From contig JAFXAQ010000062.1 of NCBI GenBank assembly GCA_017516925.1, positions 1 through 40,014 on the forward strand: DNA of 40,014 bases. The letters run 5' to 3'. Source of the stretch: Oscillospiraceae bacterium (GTDB lineage Bacteria; Bacillota; Clostridia; Oscillospirales; Oscillospiraceae). Of this stretch, positions 22,644 to 29,817 are shown piece after piece. A program made the position numbers and the translations under genes. Below the pieces are notes generated by a model. The model was not told the DNA's origin. It did not search any database and was given only the letters and a program-made list of their open reading frames with translations. Position 1 is the first letter of the stretch; each line of letters starts with the position of its first letter.

Positions 22644-23627
22644 TTACAGACCTCTTGCTTTCATTGCCCGGATATCCTGTCCCAAAAAGGGCAGATTGGT
22701 AAACTCACCCTGGAGCCGGGAGGCAATCTGGGGAGAATACCGCTTGGCAATTTCTTCGTTGTTCAGATTGGTGGAAATGAGCATCGCTTTTCCACCCAAA
22801 AGCCGTTCGTTCACCAGCGCATACAAGGCGGCAGTGACGAAGTTGCCGGGCATTTCCGTGCCCAAATCGTCGATAATCAGCAAGTCGCAGTGGGAGAATT
22901 TCTCGCACTCCGCCCGGATGGCATCGTCGGGATTGAACCGGTTTTTCTCCAGCTTGGCAAACAACTCCGGAGCGCTTTCATAGGCAATGCTGTAGCCCTT
23001 GTTTGCCACTTCGTTTGCGATACAGGCAGACAGGAAGGTTTTTCCCAAGCCTGTGTAGCCGCAGAACAGCAGATTGCCGCAGCCGGGGGTGAAATCCTTG
23101 GCATACTGCCGGGCAATTTGCAAATTCTTCTGCATCAGCACCCGGGGGCTGACACCTACGCTTCTGTCCACTGCTTCCGGATAATAATCCAGCCGGAAAT
23201 CAGCAAAGCTTTCCCCGCCCCGGGTCAGCCGGGATAAGGTCTTCATTTGCTCCTGCCGGCAAAGCTGGGCAAGGCAGGCGCACATATTGCTGCCAAAGTA
23301 GCCGCTGCCGCCGCAATGGGGGCAGACCACTTCCTCCTCCAGGAAGTTTTCCGGGAAGTTCTCTGCCAAAATCGCCTTGCGCTCCTGCTGCAAAGCCAGG
23401 TTGGCTTTTTTCACTTCCTCCATTGTCAGCTGGGGGTCACCCCCCTCAGAAAATACCGTTTTGGCAGCCAGGGACATAGAAAGCCGTAGCTGCTTGTCAA
23501 TTTCCCGCAAACGTGGGGCTTTTTCATAAGCCTCCTGCAAACGCTGGTTGTACCGGGACTGCGCGTCCGCCTTTTTCTGCGCCAAAATCCCCTTGGCCCG
23601 GGTTAAAATATCTGCACTGTAGGACAC
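22644..23627 (-). CDS. DnaC/DnaI-type replicative helicase loader ATPase
   Basis: A 327-residue AAA+ protein. An N-terminal helical part (1-95) is followed by a zinc-binding motif with Cys102, Cys105, Cys116 and Cys118, then the ATPase domain with Walker A CGYTGLGKT (189-197) and Walker B LLIIDDLG (Asp253-Asp254), plus STNLNNEEI and an arginine-finger region SRLQGEF. Gram-positive DnaI loads the DnaB-type helicase onto the origin with DnaD, which is encoded immediately upstream. The start is GTG 23627, preceded seven bases upstream by AGGAGGG. Confidence 0.92.
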   Translation of the reverse strand: MSYSADILTRAKGILAQKKADAQSRYNQRLQEAYEKAPRLREIDKQLRLSMSLAAKTVFSEGGDPQLTMEEVKKANLALQQERKAILAENFPENFLEEEVVCPHCGGSGYFGSNMCACLAQLCRQEQMKTLSRLTRGGESFADFRLDYYPEAVDRSVGVSPRVLMQKNLQIARQYAKDFTPGCGNLLFCGYTGLGKTFLSACIANEVANKGYSIAYESAPELFAKLEKNRFNPDDAIRAECEKFSHCDLLIIDDLGTEMPGNFVTAALYALVNERLLGGKAMLISTNLNNEEIAKRYSPQIASRLQGEFTNLPFLGQDIRAMKARGL

Positions 23628-23630
23628 GTC

Positions 23631-24506
23631 TTATCCCTCCTGCATCAGTTTTTGAATTGCTGCCAGCTCCGCCTGACCAAGCTGTCCGGATGCGCCCTTG
23701 GGCACCGGCTTTTTGTCCTGATTTTTCACCTGCTCGGCTGTATGTAACCCAGCTTCGTGCCACCGGGTCAAAATCGTATTCATATACGCCCAGGCCATAT
23801 TGCCGGTGTTCAGGCAGGTACGCTCATAGGCAAGCCGGAAGGCATCCATGGAAAAGCCCATTTCCAGCCAGGCGTTTGCGTATTTTTCCTCACCGGCGGT
23901 GAGCTTTCTGCCGTAAATCTGCAGCACCTTCATCAGCTGCCCCAGCTGGCTGGTGCGCACATTCTGCCGCTGGATAAAGGCTGCCGCCTCCTCCATGGTG
24001 TCAATCCCCTGCTCCGCCCAGGCATAGGCCTCTTTTTCGATGGTGCGCAGGGAGGGGTTGCGGTGGTTGCCACGCTGGCGGTTTCTGTCCTTGCAGTAGC
24101 TCACCAGCACGCACACCACATCCGGCGCCAACCCCAAATAGCGGATAAAGCCCAGGATGATTTTCATTTCCTCGGTGTTCAGGGGTCTGCCCAGAAGCCG
24201 CTGTATCTCGCCGTACAAAGCCCTGAAATCCCGGTCCGTATCCATGGCGCAGAGGATATCCTGCTCCGTATAGGTGGGGCGCTGCATAGGCGCAACCAAG
24301 GACTTTTCCTGCCCGTACAAATCCAGCTGCCGCAAAGTTGCCAGAGCGCAGCTGACCCGGGACTGGCTGATATTCAGTTTTTCCGCCGCCATATCCGGGG
24401 CATTGCCCCCCTGCAAATACAAATACAAAAGCGCCGCATCTGCGCTGGCTGTTGCCAGCAGCTTTCGCATATCCTTTTGGGGGATGTGGACTTCCGCTGT
24501 GTTCAT
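23631..24506 (-). CDS. DnaD-domain replication initiation protein
   Basis: A 291-residue protein. The N-terminal part (about 10-75) looks like a winged helix (SADAALLYLYLQ, MAAEKLNISQSRVSCALATL), followed by DnaD-domain helices (about 110-250) with EMKIILGFIRYLGLAPDVV and the conserved AWAEQGIDTMEEA. The pattern resembles the PF07261 DnaD/DnaB C-terminal region with a WAYMNTILTRWHEAG motif. It probably acts in primosome assembly with the next gene. ATG 24506 follows GAGGAG by six bases; an upstream in-frame ATG at 24530 lacks a site. First gene of a four-gene operon. Confidence 0.9.
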   Translation of the reverse strand: MNTAEVHIPQKDMRKLLATASADAALLYLYLQGGNAPDMAAEKLNISQSRVSCALATLRQLDLYGQEKSLVAPMQRPTYTEQDILCAMDTDRDFRALYGEIQRLLGRPLNTEEMKIILGFIRYLGLAPDVVCVLVSYCKDRNRQRGNHRNPSLRTIEKEAYAWAEQGIDTMEEAAAFIQRQNVRTSQLGQLMKVLQIYGRKLTAGEEKYANAWLEMGFSMDAFRLAYERTCLNTGNMAWAYMNTILTRWHEAGLHTAEQVKNQDKKPVPKGASGQLGQAELAAIQKLMQEG

Positions 24507-24538
24507 TGGGTTCTCCTCAAATTTCGTCATTTGCAGTC

Positions 24539-24567
24539 ATTATAACACAGGTTTTTTCCGGTTACAA
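24539..24567 (-). promoter_or_regulatory. Promoter of the dnaD-dnaI-HAD-yfbR operon
   Basis: On the minus strand TTGTAA, 17 bases and TATAAT, about 30 bases before the DnaD start. Confidence 0.75.
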
Positions 24568-24634
24568 CCGAAAAACCCGGAGGAAAACGTAAAAAAACCG
24601 CCCCAATTTTTGGCAGCGTCCCATATGTTGTGGT

Positions 24635-24666
24635 CAAAAAGAAAACGCCCCCAAAATGGAGGCGTT
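24635..24666 (-). terminator. Terminator after the NlpC/P60 gene
   Basis: On the minus strand a 9-bp stem (24658-24666 with 24644-24652, one G-T pair) is followed by TTCTTTTT. Confidence 0.75.
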
Positions 24667-24670
24667 ATTT

Positions 24671-25507
24671 TCACTCACAGCATTGGGCGGTACGTCCGGT
24701 GATGCTGTTGACCTGCAAGGCAGGCTGTGCGCTTCTGGCAGCAGCCACCGGCTGCACATTCTCCAGGGGGCTTGGGTGGAGCACCCGCCGGGCGCACAAA
24801 TAGTACTTTGCATAGTAGGGACTGTCCAGACTTTCCACCACCACGCCGTGCCGGGCGGAGTGAATCATCTGATTGTCACCGATGTAAATACCCACGTGGG
24901 TGGCAGGATGGCTGTTGCCGGTTTTCTTGAAAAATACCAAATCTCCCATCTGCAACGCTTCCCTCGGAATAACCACACCGTCGGGAAGCTGGGTGGAGGC
25001 GGTACGATGCATGGAAAAGCCCAGAGATTTGAGCACATAGCTGGTAAAGCCGGAGCAATCAAAGCCTCCGGGGCGGTTTCCGCCGTAGCGGTAGCGGGTA
25101 CCCAGCTGCGCCTTGGCAAGGCTGTAAATGCGCTCACGCATCGTCAGGACATCCTGATAGTCCGTGTAAGTAATTGTGTCGGTGTTGGGGTCTCCTGCCT
25201 GACAGCTTACATAAAACTCGCCATTTTGCAGCGCCACCTGGCTTTTGGGGAGATACCCTGTCATATCGTAACAGTCAATTTTGTAGTAATCGCCCTTTTC
25301 CCCTAAAATCCTCAGCTTGGTTCCGTTTTCCATCTGACCAATCGGGTCACTGCGGCCGGAGGTTCCGTTGCGCACAATGGCCGTGACAGTCTGGGCTGCG
25401 GCGTCTTCTGTCTGCACTGCGAAAACCGGCTGCGCCAAGGGCAGCAGGCTCAGGATGCTCAGCACCAGACATAACACACGCAGACCCGTTTTACGGGTGC
25501 CGGTCAT
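24671..25507 (-). CDS. Secreted NlpC/P60 cell-wall endopeptidase with SH3b domain
   Basis: A 278-residue exported peptidoglycan hydrolase. The signal peptide runs to about residue 30 (LLPLAQPVFA). A bacterial SH3 domain (about 40-95) with VRNGTSGRSDPIGQM and GYLPKS follows, then the NlpC/P60 domain (about 122-255) with catalytic Cys151 in GGFDCSGF, His204 in THVGIYIG and His216 in MIHS. Such enzymes cleave the gamma-D-Glu/diamino-acid bond in stem peptides. ATG 25507 has AGGA about nine bases upstream; an in-frame TTG nine codons earlier would put a charged stretch before the signal peptide. Monocistronic. Confidence 0.94.
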   Translation of the reverse strand: MTGTRKTGLRVLCLVLSILSLLPLAQPVFAVQTEDAAAQTVTAIVRNGTSGRSDPIGQMENGTKLRILGEKGDYYKIDCYDMTGYLPKSQVALQNGEFYVSCQAGDPNTDTITYTDYQDVLTMRERIYSLAKAQLGTRYRYGGNRPGGFDCSGFTSYVLKSLGFSMHRTASTQLPDGVVIPREALQMGDLVFFKKTGNSHPATHVGIYIGDNQMIHSARHGVVVESLDSPYYAKYYLCARRVLHPSPLENVQPVAAARSAQPALQVNSITGRTAQCCE

Positions 25508-25548
25508 AACTTCAAATCCTTTCAAACATTTCAATTACGTAACCATTT

Positions 25549-25586
25549 TGTTACAAATCGTTACAGAGTGTACCATATCTGTTACC
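25549..25586 (-). promoter_or_regulatory. WalR-like repeats around the NlpC/P60 promoter
   Basis: On the minus strand TGTAAC occurs at 25565-25560 and 25554-25549 with start-to-start spacing of 10-11 bases, and GGTAAC at 25586-25581 in the promoter spacer. The WalR consensus is TGTWAH-N5-TGTWAH; here the gap is four or five bases. WalR controls NlpC/P60 genes in Bacillus. No walR gene is in the window. Confidence 0.35.
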
Positions 25587-25595
25587 TTTTGTCAA
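25567..25595 (-). promoter_or_regulatory. Promoter of the NlpC/P60 gene
   Basis: On the minus strand TTGACA, 17 bases and TACACT, about 60 bases upstream of the start. Confidence 0.75.
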
Positions 25596-25693
25596 CCCCT
25601 TTTTCCCAGCAAAATAAACAGTTTCCCTGTCGCAAACCGTTTTATCCCAGACTTTTGCGGATGTAGTGGAGGAAAAACCGCAAATTTTGCGGC

Positions 25694-25733
25694 AAAAAAC
25701 GCACACCGGAATGGTTACAAATCCGGTGTGCGT
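25694..25733 (-). terminator. Terminator after spoVT
   Basis: A 12-bp perfect stem (25699-25710 with 25722-25733), an 11-base loop and, on the minus strand, a T6 run. Confidence 0.88.
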
Positions 25734-25745
25734 ACAAATTTTTTC

Positions 25746-26288
25746 TTAACTTTCCATTTGACTGCCCAAAAAACCTGCCACGGTTTGTGCAAGTCGCTGG
25801 TCCGATTCCTCCAGCGCCTGGGCATTTTCCCCCAGCAAAAACAGCACGCTGCCAATCAGGTCACCCTGACACAAAATGGGGCTTGCCACCCCCAGATGAT
25901 ACTTCTCAGAATTTTCAGAAGCACGCAAAAGTGCGCTTCCCGGGGTATAGCGGTAGTTCTTCCGGTTCTCCATCAGCTTGTCCAGCTCCTGAGAGTTGGG
26001 CTTTTCCAGAAGCTCCCGCTTGGATGCCCCCGCCAGCGCAATAATGCTATCCCGGTCCGACACCGCCGCCACCAGACCGGTGTTGTTGTGGATAGCCTCG
26101 CACATCTGGGAGGCAAATTCCTGCATCTCCCCCATAGGCGAATACTTCCGGAAAATCACCCCGCCATCCTTCTCTGTGTAAATCTCCAACGGGTCGCCCT
26201 CACGAATCTTTAAAGTTCTTCTAATCTCTTTTGGAATTACAATTCTTCCCAGATCGTCCACACGTCTAACTATTCCTGTTGCTTTCAT
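25746..26288 (-). CDS. spoVT: Stage V sporulation regulator SpoVT (AbrB family)
   Basis: A 180-residue transcription factor. The N-terminal AbrB swapped-hairpin DNA-binding domain reads MKATGIVRRVDDLGRIVIPK, followed by EIRRTLKIREGDPLEIY, nearly identical to Bacillus SpoVT. The C-terminal GAF-like domain (about 55-178) is also present, which distinguishes it from short AbrB proteins. In Bacillus it modulates sigma-G-dependent forespore genes. ATG 26288 follows AAAGGAG closely; the open frame upstream runs through a repeat element and is not coding. No clean sigma-G promoter was recognised. Confidence 0.95.
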   Translation of the reverse strand: MKATGIVRRVDDLGRIVIPKEIRRTLKIREGDPLEIYTEKDGGVIFRKYSPMGEMQEFASQMCEAIHNNTGLVAAVSDRDSIIALAGASKRELLEKPNSQELDKLMENRKNYRYTPGSALLRASENSEKYHLGVASPILCQGDLIGSVLFLLGENAQALEESDQRLAQTVAGFLGSQMES

Positions 26289-26323
26289 ATATCTTTCTCC
26301 TTTACAGATGTTGCAGCGCACCC

Positions 26324-26433
26324 AGAAGGCTCCCCTTGTCAGGGGAGCTGTCACCGCAGGTGACTGAGGGGTAGTTTTCTCTCCCTCCGTCACGGCTATG
26401 CCGTGCCACCTCCCTCGTCAGAGGGAGGCTTTC
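26324..26433. repeat. About 110-bp hairpin-rich intergenic repeat (MITE/BIME-like)
   Basis: Four perfect hairpins lie in a row: GCTCCCCT/AGGGGAGC (26329-26348), GTCACC/GGTGAC (26350-26364), CACGGC/GCCGTG (26391-26405) and CCTCCCTC/GAGGGAGG (26409-26428). The ends, AGAAGGCTCCC and GGGAGGCTTT, form imperfect inverted repeats. From memory, elements of this look are scattered through Oscillospirales genomes; I could not verify this here. It sits about 35 bases upstream of the spoVT start and so becomes part of its leader if the promoter is beyond it. Confidence 0.7.
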
Positions 26434-26489
26434 CCCGCGCCTACAATAATTTTACAAATTACGCTGTTAGTATTTGTAAAGGGCAGGAG

Positions 26490-26520
26490 ATTATACAAGC
26501 AGCGCTGAATATGTTGACAA
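26490..26520 (-). promoter_or_regulatory. Weak candidate promoter of spoVT, upstream of the repeat element
   Basis: On the minus strand TTGTCA and TATAAT are 19 bases apart, longer than optimal. No better vegetative or sigma-G candidate was seen between 26289 and 26600. Confidence 0.25.
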
Positions 26521-26565
26521 ACAATTTTGATATCATTCAAATAATCCCAATTGTCCCAATTATCA

Positions 26566-26594
26566 TTGACAAAATGACAATTTTAGAATAGAAT
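26566..26594 (+). promoter_or_regulatory. Promoter of the NahK-like kinase gene
   Basis: TTGACA, 17 bases and TAGAAT. An inverted repeat AATTGTC (26549-26555) / GACAATT (26576-26582) straddles the -35, and CCCAATT is directly repeated at 26546 and 26555. The rest of 26434-26560 is A+T-rich without a gene. Confidence 0.7.
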
Positions 26595-26636
26595 AAACAA
26601 GGGTATGCCCTAGTAATGAAAGATAGGAGTAATTCT

Positions 26637-27731
26637 ATGGAGCTTGATCAAAAGCTGCTGGAAATCAGCAGACTTTTCCGGATTGACTACGAATACCTCG
26701 GTTACGAAACCATCCAGATGGGCAACGTGAACCAAACCTACAAAGTAAACTTTATGCTGCCTGAGGGAACGCCCAAGTCTTTCCTGGTGCAGAATGTCAA
26801 TACCTACGCTTTCCAGAACCCCATTGGGCTGATGGAAAACATCGACAAGGTTACAGAATTTATCCGTGCCAAGAAGCCCGGTCAGCTGGCGCTGCATTTT
26901 CATCACACCGCTGACCGGAAAACCTACGTGGTGGACGGCAAAAACTTCTGGCGGATGACCAACTTTGTTCCCTCTGTCACCTTTAATTCTGTGACAGACC
27001 CGAACATTCTTCGCAACACCGGCAAGGCCTTCGGTGAATTCCAGATGGACCTGCACGACTTTGACAGCAGCCAACTGATTGAAACCATCCCCAACTTCCA
27101 CAACACCCGCCACCGTTATGCGCAGCTTATGCAGGCCATCCGGGAAAACAAGGCCGGTCGTGTGGATGAGGTGCGGGAGGAAATTGATTTCCTGCTGAGC
27201 GTTCAGGATACGGCCTGCAAGCTCACGGACCTGCATGCTGCCGGCGAACTGCCCCTGCGTGTGACCCACAACGACACCAAAATCAACAACGTACTGTTCC
27301 ACCCGGAAACCAACGACGCTATGGTTGTTATTGACCTGGATACGGTTATGCCCGGTCTGATCGGTCACGACTTTGGCGACGCTATCCGGTTTGCCGCCAA
27401 CTTCGTGGAGGAGGACAGCCGGGAGCTGGATAAAGCAGGCGTGAACCTGGAGTTCTTCCGGGCTTTTGCGGAAGGCTTCCTGTCCAAAACCGCAAAGACT
27501 ATGACCAAAACAGAGGTGGAAACCCTTGCGCTGAGCTGCTTTGTCCTGTCTGCGGAGCTGGCGACCCGGTTCCTGGCCGATTATCTGGACGGCGACCTGT
27601 ACTTCAAAATTAAGTATCCCGACCACAATCTGGTCCGTACCCGCTGTCAAATCGCTCTGGCTAAGGACATGCTGCGCAAGATGGACCAAATGAACCAACT
27701 CATTTTGGATTACGTTGCCGCTGCTGTATAA
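26637..27731 (+). CDS. NahK-like N-acetylhexosamine 1-kinase (aminoglycoside phosphotransferase fold)
   Basis: A 364-residue cytoplasmic kinase of the APH/choline kinase fold. The N-lobe starts around YETIQMGNVNQTYKV (nucleotide loop). The catalytic loop is VTHNDTKINNVLF with Asp213, followed by the metal-binding VIDLDTVMPG (Asp233, Asp235) and GHDFGDAIRF. This loop pattern closely matches bifidobacterial NahK, which phosphorylates GlcNAc or GalNAc at C1. Product GlcNAc-1-P or GalNAc-1-P can be turned into UDP-sugars for the glycan cluster downstream. ATG 26637 follows AGGAG by seven bases. A separate promoter precedes the cluster at 27825, so it is probably its own unit. Exact substrate is inference. 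Confidence 0.87.
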   Translation: MELDQKLLEISRLFRIDYEYLGYETIQMGNVNQTYKVNFMLPEGTPKSFLVQNVNTYAFQNPIGLMENIDKVTEFIRAKKPGQLALHFHHTADRKTYVVDGKNFWRMTNFVPSVTFNSVTDPNILRNTGKAFGEFQMDLHDFDSSQLIETIPNFHNTRHRYAQLMQAIRENKAGRVDEVREEIDFLLSVQDTACKLTDLHAAGELPLRVTHNDTKINNVLFHPETNDAMVVIDLDTVMPGLIGHDFGDAIRFAANFVEEDSRELDKAGVNLEFFRAFAEGFLSKTAKTMTKTEVETLALSCFVLSAELATRFLADYLDGDLYFKIKYPDHNLVRTRCQIALAKDMLRKMDQMNQLILDYVAAAV

Positions 27732-27824
27732 GCTTTTTACATAACGCAACCTCTTGCACTGCCTCAGGCTCCTTAAAAGCGGGTGATTTTCCGCAGATGC
27801 CCGGCGCTTTTCCGGTTTATGTCC

Positions 27825-27853
27825 TTGCATAACCGGTGATAATATGGTATGCT
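27825..27853 (+). promoter_or_regulatory. Candidate promoter of the polysaccharide cluster
   Basis: TTGCAT, 17 bases and TATGCT, about 65 bases upstream of the first glycosyltransferase. An imperfect hairpin (CCGGTTTATG with CATAACCGG) overlaps the -35. Confidence 0.5.
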
Positions 27854-27917
27854 TTATATAGTACGCAAAGCCGGAAACAGCGGTGTGGAAACCTGTGAAA
27901 ATGAGATGAGATAGATT

Positions 27918-28676
27918 ATGGAAGAAATGATTGTATCTGTTATCGTGCCTGCCTATAATTGCGCTCCGTTTATTGCCCAGGCATTGGATTCGGCGCTGAT
28001 ACAGGATGTTCCTCTGGAAATCATCGTAATCAATGATTGCTCCACTGACGGTTTGGACAGCATTATGGCGCGGTATCAGACCTGCCCCCAGATTCGTTAT
28101 ATCAAAAACGAAACCAATCTGGGTGTTGCCGAAACCCGAAACCGGGGCGTCCGCTTAGCCCAGGGAAAATATATCGCCTTTCTGGATGCGGATGATTACT
28201 GGGAAGCCGGTAAGCTGAAAAAGCAAATAAGGCTGCTGGAAGAAAAGAATGCCGTCATTTGTTCCACCGCCCGGGAGCTAATGAACCCTGACGGCACATT
28301 GACCGGCTATATCATCCCTGTGAAAACGGAATTCACTTTCCGGGACCTGCGGCTCCAGAACCAGATCAATTGCTCCTCCGTTTTGATAAAAACCGAGGTG
28401 GCCAGAGAGTTCCCGATGCAGCACGATGACAGCCACGAGGATTATCTTATGTGGCTGCGGATTTTGGAAAAATACAAAAAAGGCTACGCAATCAACGAGC
28501 CCTTGCTGAAATATCGGATTACCAACACCGGCAAGTCCGGCAATAAGTGGCATTCCGCAAAAATGACCTATCGCACCTATCGGTATATGGGCTATGGCTT
28601 TTTCCGGACCGCTTTGTATTTTACAGTTTATGCGCTCCACGGTGCGAAGAAATACTTCCGCTGGTTCCTGAAGTGA
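27918..28676 (+). CDS. Family 2 glycosyltransferase
   Basis: A 252-residue GT-A fold enzyme with SVIVPAYNCAPFI (7-19), VINDCSTDG (nucleotide-binding Asp40), the DXD-type motif LDADDYW (Asp90, Asp92, Asp93) and the catalytic-base segment HEDYLMWLRIL. It transfers a sugar from a nucleotide donor onto a lipid-linked or growing glycan on the cytoplasmic face. The C-terminus is basic with aromatic patches, suggesting peripheral membrane association. The ribosome binding site of ATG 27918 is weak, and a start at 27927 (MIVSV) is also possible. First gene of the cluster. Confidence 0.9.
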   Translation: MEEMIVSVIVPAYNCAPFIAQALDSALIQDVPLEIIVINDCSTDGLDSIMARYQTCPQIRYIKNETNLGVAETRNRGVRLAQGKYIAFLDADDYWEAGKLKKQIRLLEEKNAVICSTARELMNPDGTLTGYIIPVKTEFTFRDLRLQNQINCSSVLIKTEVAREFPMQHDDSHEDYLMWLRILEKYKKGYAINEPLLKYRITNTGKSGNKWHSAKMTYRTYRYMGYGFFRTALYFTVYALHGAKKYFRWFLK

Positions 28677-28696
28677 TTTGCTCATAAGGAGAAGTT

Positions 28697-29779
28697 ATGC
28701 GCTATTTAATCGTTACCTATGATGATTATTTTAACGTGCCTTATATTCGGTATTACGAGGATTTTTTAAAAGCCAAGAACCACACCTACGATATCGTATT
28801 GTGGAACCGAAGCGGGCAGGTTGTGGATATCCCCAATGCCTTTGTTTTTAACGGGCGGGACCGTAGCAGTAAGCTTGGAAAAATCCTGCCGTTTTTGCAA
28901 TGGCGCAGATTTGTAAAACGGATATTGAAAAAGCAAGCCTATGACCGGCTGATCATCCTGACCACCTTGCCGGCAATTTTGCTGTCTGACGTGCTTTTGA
29001 AGGAATATCCCGGGCGGTATTGGCTGGATATCCGTGACTTCACATATGAAAACCTGGGATTTTACAAGAAGCTGGTGGAAACTCTGGTAGATTCTGCGTC
29101 TGCCGTCAGTATTTCCTCACCGGCTTTTCAGTCGTTTTTGCCCCAAAGGGAGCATATTTATCTGACCCATAACATTTCCAATCAGGATGCTGCCGCAGAG
29201 GTCTGTACGCTGGATACCCGGCGCAGCCGCTTTTGCATAGGCTTTGTGGGCGGCATTCAGTTCAAGGAGCAAAACCAGCTGCTTTTGCGGCAATTTGCCA
29301 ACAACGAAAAGTATCTGCTGAAATATGTGGGAAAAGCGCACCTCGGCTGCGACCTGTCCCCCTTCTGCAAGGAAAACGGGATTGAAAACGCAGAGTTTCA
29401 CCCGGCCTTCCGCAACGAAGAAAAGCCGCAGATTTACCAGGATATCGATTTGATTAACTGCGTTTACGGCAACAACAACCAGGTGGTCAAGCTGCTGCTG
29501 CCCAACCGGCTGTATGACTGCATCTTATTCAAAAAACCAATCCTCGTTTCCAAAAATACGTATTTGGAAGAGGTGGTACAGGAATATAATCTGGGCATTG
29601 CCGTGGACCCGGAACAGGAAAATGTTGTGGCGCAGGTGGATGCTTATCTGGAAGCCTTTGACCGCGAATCCTTCCAGGAGGGCTGCCGCAGCTTTCTGGA
29701 CAGGGTCAACCGGGAAATCACGAACTACACCCGGGCACTGGAAGCATTCTGCGACACAAACGCCCCAAAGGATTTCTAA
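28697..29779 (+). CDS. GT-B fold glycosyltransferase (GT4-like)
   Basis: A 360-residue protein with a GT4-like layout. The N-terminal Rossmann half (MRYLIVTYDDYFNVPYI) includes RYWLDIRDFTYE and SSPAFQ; the C-terminal half begins at FCIGFVGGIQFKEQN and has the acceptor/donor region LLPNRLYDCILFKKPILVS, in place of the usual EGFG(x)PxxEA motif. Probably a sugar transferase of the cell-surface glycan; donor and acceptor unknown. GGAG upstream fixes ATG 28697. It lies 20 bases after the GT2 gene. Confidence 0.82.
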   Translation: MRYLIVTYDDYFNVPYIRYYEDFLKAKNHTYDIVLWNRSGQVVDIPNAFVFNGRDRSSKLGKILPFLQWRRFVKRILKKQAYDRLIILTTLPAILLSDVLLKEYPGRYWLDIRDFTYENLGFYKKLVETLVDSASAVSISSPAFQSFLPQREHIYLTHNISNQDAAAEVCTLDTRRSRFCIGFVGGIQFKEQNQLLLRQFANNEKYLLKYVGKAHLGCDLSPFCKENGIENAEFHPAFRNEEKPQIYQDIDLINCVYGNNNQVVKLLLPNRLYDCILFKKPILVSKNTYLEEVVQEYNLGIAVDPEQENVVAQVDAYLEAFDRESFQEGCRSFLDRVNREITNYTRALEAFCDTNAPKDF

Positions 29780-29817
29780 TTTCCTGAGCATTGTATATGG
29801 GAGGCGCAAGGCAGACT

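Noticed and set aside
26289..26393. Longer SpoVT protein starting at 26393
   Set aside because: The extension is translated from the repeat element; the conserved N-terminus and Shine-Dalgarno support ATG 26288.
26610..27830. 406-codon minus-strand open frame
   Set aside because: Antisense to the NahK-like kinase, whose motifs are unambiguous; no start signal or family features.
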